A stretch of DNA of 64,000 bases from Marinobacterium sedimentorum (GTDB taxonomy: Bacteria; Pseudomonadota; Gammaproteobacteria; Pseudomonadales; Balneatricaceae), in the NCBI RefSeq assembly GCF_024267675.1, contig NZ_JALDYX010000011.1, positions 62,001 through 126,000 of the forward strand. Direction: 5' to 3'. The notes below the pieces were generated by a model. That model saw only the letters and a program-made list of their open reading frames with translations. It ran no database searches and had not been told where the DNA came from. Shown one piece after another: positions 62,892 through 64,000 of this stretch; the first letter of the stretch is position 1, and the number at the start of each line of letters is the position of its first letter. The position numbers and the translations under genes were made by a program.

Positions 62892-64000
62892 ATGAACAGC
62901 TCGCCAGCAGAGAATCCCGAAAAGGAATCTACCCCCGCTACAATGAGTGATGCCACGCTTAAAGCGCTACGGATATCCGAAAGCCGCTACCGTCGTTTAT
63001 TTGAAACCGCACAAGACGGAATTCTGCTTCTCAACGCAACTACGGGCCAGATTGAAGACGTCAACCCGTACCTGATCCGGATGCTGGGCTACTCGCATAG
63101 GCAGTTTCTGGGGAAAAAGATTTGGGAAGTGGGGTCATTTTCGGATATTGCGAATAGCAAAGAAATGTTCGCAGTACTGCAAACGAAGGGCTATGTCCGA
63201 TACAACGATCTTCCGCTTAAAACCAGGGCCGGGGAAGAAATCGCGGTTGAATTCATCAGTAATACTTACGACTGTGAAGGAGTCAAGGTAATACAGTGCA
63301 ACATCCGCAACATGACCGAACGCCATGCAGACCGCGCGAAAATCCTGCGGCACACGCAACTCTATGCGGCCCTGAGCCAGTGCAATAAGGCCATCGTGCA
63401 TTGCGCTAGCAAGGAAGAGTTGTTTCAAGAAGCCTGCCGCGCCGCAGTGCAGTTCGGTGGCATGACGATGGCGTGGGTTGGTCTCATCGACACCAAGACC
63501 CGCATGGTGTGCCCCGCCGTTAGTTTCGGTGATGATACTGAGTACCTGAAGGATCTGGTGATTTCTGTTGATGCCGATAGTCCGTTCGGACAAAGCCCAA
63601 CTGGTACCGCTATCCGGCAGGCTCAGCCGTTCTGGTGTCAAGATTTCCGCAATAGCCCTCTAATCGTCCTCTGGCAGGAGCGTGCTGCGCGAGCAGGTTT
63701 TGCCGCTTCGGCGTCGCTGCCGTTGCACAATGAAGGGAGCGTCGTTGGTGCTTTCACGCTGTATTCCAGCGAGGTCGACGCCTTCGACGAATCGGCGCGC
63801 AACCTGTTGACCGAAATGGCCACGGATATCAGCTTTGCACTGGACAATTTTGTCCGCGAGGCTCTGCGCCAGAGGGCGGAGAAAGAAATACAATTTAAGA
63901 ACAGGATCCTCAACACTCAGCAGGAGACATCCCTCGATGCCATTCTCGTGGCTGATGAGAATGGAGAAATCACCTCCTGTAACCAAAAATTTATTGACCT
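62892..64000 (+). CDS. PAS-GAF-PAS sensor protein, 3' end outside window
   Basis: The frame is open from the ATG at 62892 (a GTG at 62889 is adjacent) to the window edge, about 369 residues. A PAS domain (ESRYRRLFETAQDGILLLNA, about 33-150), then a GAF domain (about 160-325; QFGGMTMAWVGLIDTKTRMV), then a second PAS beginning QETSLDAILVADENGEIT. The output domain lies beyond the window; a histidine kinase or GGDEF/EAL output is likely. AGGGG lies upstream. Confidence 0.85.
   Translation, partial: MNSSPAENPEKESTPATMSDATLKALRISESRYRRLFETAQDGILLLNATTGQIEDVNPYLIRMLGYSHRQFLGKKIWEVGSFSDIANSKEMFAVLQTKGYVRYNDLPLKTRAGEEIAVEFISNTYDCEGVKVIQCNIRNMTERHADRAKILRHTQLYAALSQCNKAIVHCASKEELFQEACRAAVQFGGMTMAWVGLIDTKTRMVCPAVSFGDDTEYLKDLVISVDADSPFGQSPTGTAIRQAQPFWCQDFRNSPLIVLWQERAARAGFAASASLPLHNEGSVVGAFTLYSSEVDAFDESARNLLTEMATDISFALDNFVREALRQRAEKEIQFKNRILNTQQETSLDAILVADENGEITSCNQKFID

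Overview
The window is about 64 kb of GC-rich chromosome from a gammaproteobacterium of the Pseudomonadales/Oceanospirillales type, possibly marine and Marinobacterium-like. This is an inference from gene content: a Pseudomonas-style mannitol operon, HutC-type operators, AruI, LodAB and a DesA desaturase. No rRNA or tRNA genes and no CRISPR array were seen.

Region 1 (1-5.3 kb) is nitrogen and histidine catabolism. A truncated NCS2 nucleobase permease is divergent from a LacI-type regulator, with four copies of one palindrome between them. Then come hutF, hutD and hutG with TGTA-N2-TACA sites. Region 2 (5.4-17.8 kb) is a polyol operon controlled by an AraC-type MtlR: binding protein, two permeases, ATPase, mannitol 2-dehydrogenase, a HAD sugar phosphatase, transaldolase, transketolase and xylulokinase. 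It couples polyol uptake and oxidation to a private non-oxidative pentose phosphate branch. Region 3 (17.8-29.4 kb) is mixed: DsbA-like and NAD(P)-binding proteins, a LysR regulator, a cyclic-nucleotide-binding protein with an MBL hydrolase, a TetR-controlled two-gene RND efflux system, a broken DUF1275 gene, an ICMT-like methyltransferase, EcsC and a coiled-coil protein. Region 4 (29.5-38.7 kb) carries a LysR regulator divergent from aruI (2-ketoarginine decarboxylase), a Pot-type ABC importer, a gamma-glutamylcyclotransferase and citrate synthase.

Region 5 (38.9-44.3 kb) has a LodA-type quinoprotein oxidase with its LodB flavoprotein, followed by a large multicopper oxidase gene split by a 165-bp MITE. 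Region 6 (44.3-49.6 kb) is repeat-rich. Two direct copies of a roughly 0.8-kb composite non-coding repeat flank tspO and a small AT-rich gene, a third shorter copy follows, and REP-like palindromes and IS481-like end repeats are embedded in it. A PLD-like protein and a REP-type transposase remnant follow.

Region 7 (49.5-57.3 kb) is accessory. It holds a translationally coupled operon (unknown small protein, KaiC-like double ATPase, GGDEF/histidine-kinase protein truncated by the transposase remnant) and a redox/stress cluster (dihydrolipoamide dehydrogenase, peroxiredoxin-glutaredoxin fusion, acetoin reductase, DUF302) with two decayed genes. Region 8 (57.3-64 kb) has a strong candidate small RNA ending in a perfect terminator, a second MITE, a methyltransferase, an MFS fragment, DesA, a short HPF protein with a 49-residue membrane protein, a PHB-depolymerase-type esterase and a PAS-GAF-PAS sensor cut by the window edge.

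The best candidates for something undescribed are the KaiC-like operon, the candidate RNA at 57.6-57.9 kb, the composite repeat family and the MITE-split multicopper oxidase beside lodAB.
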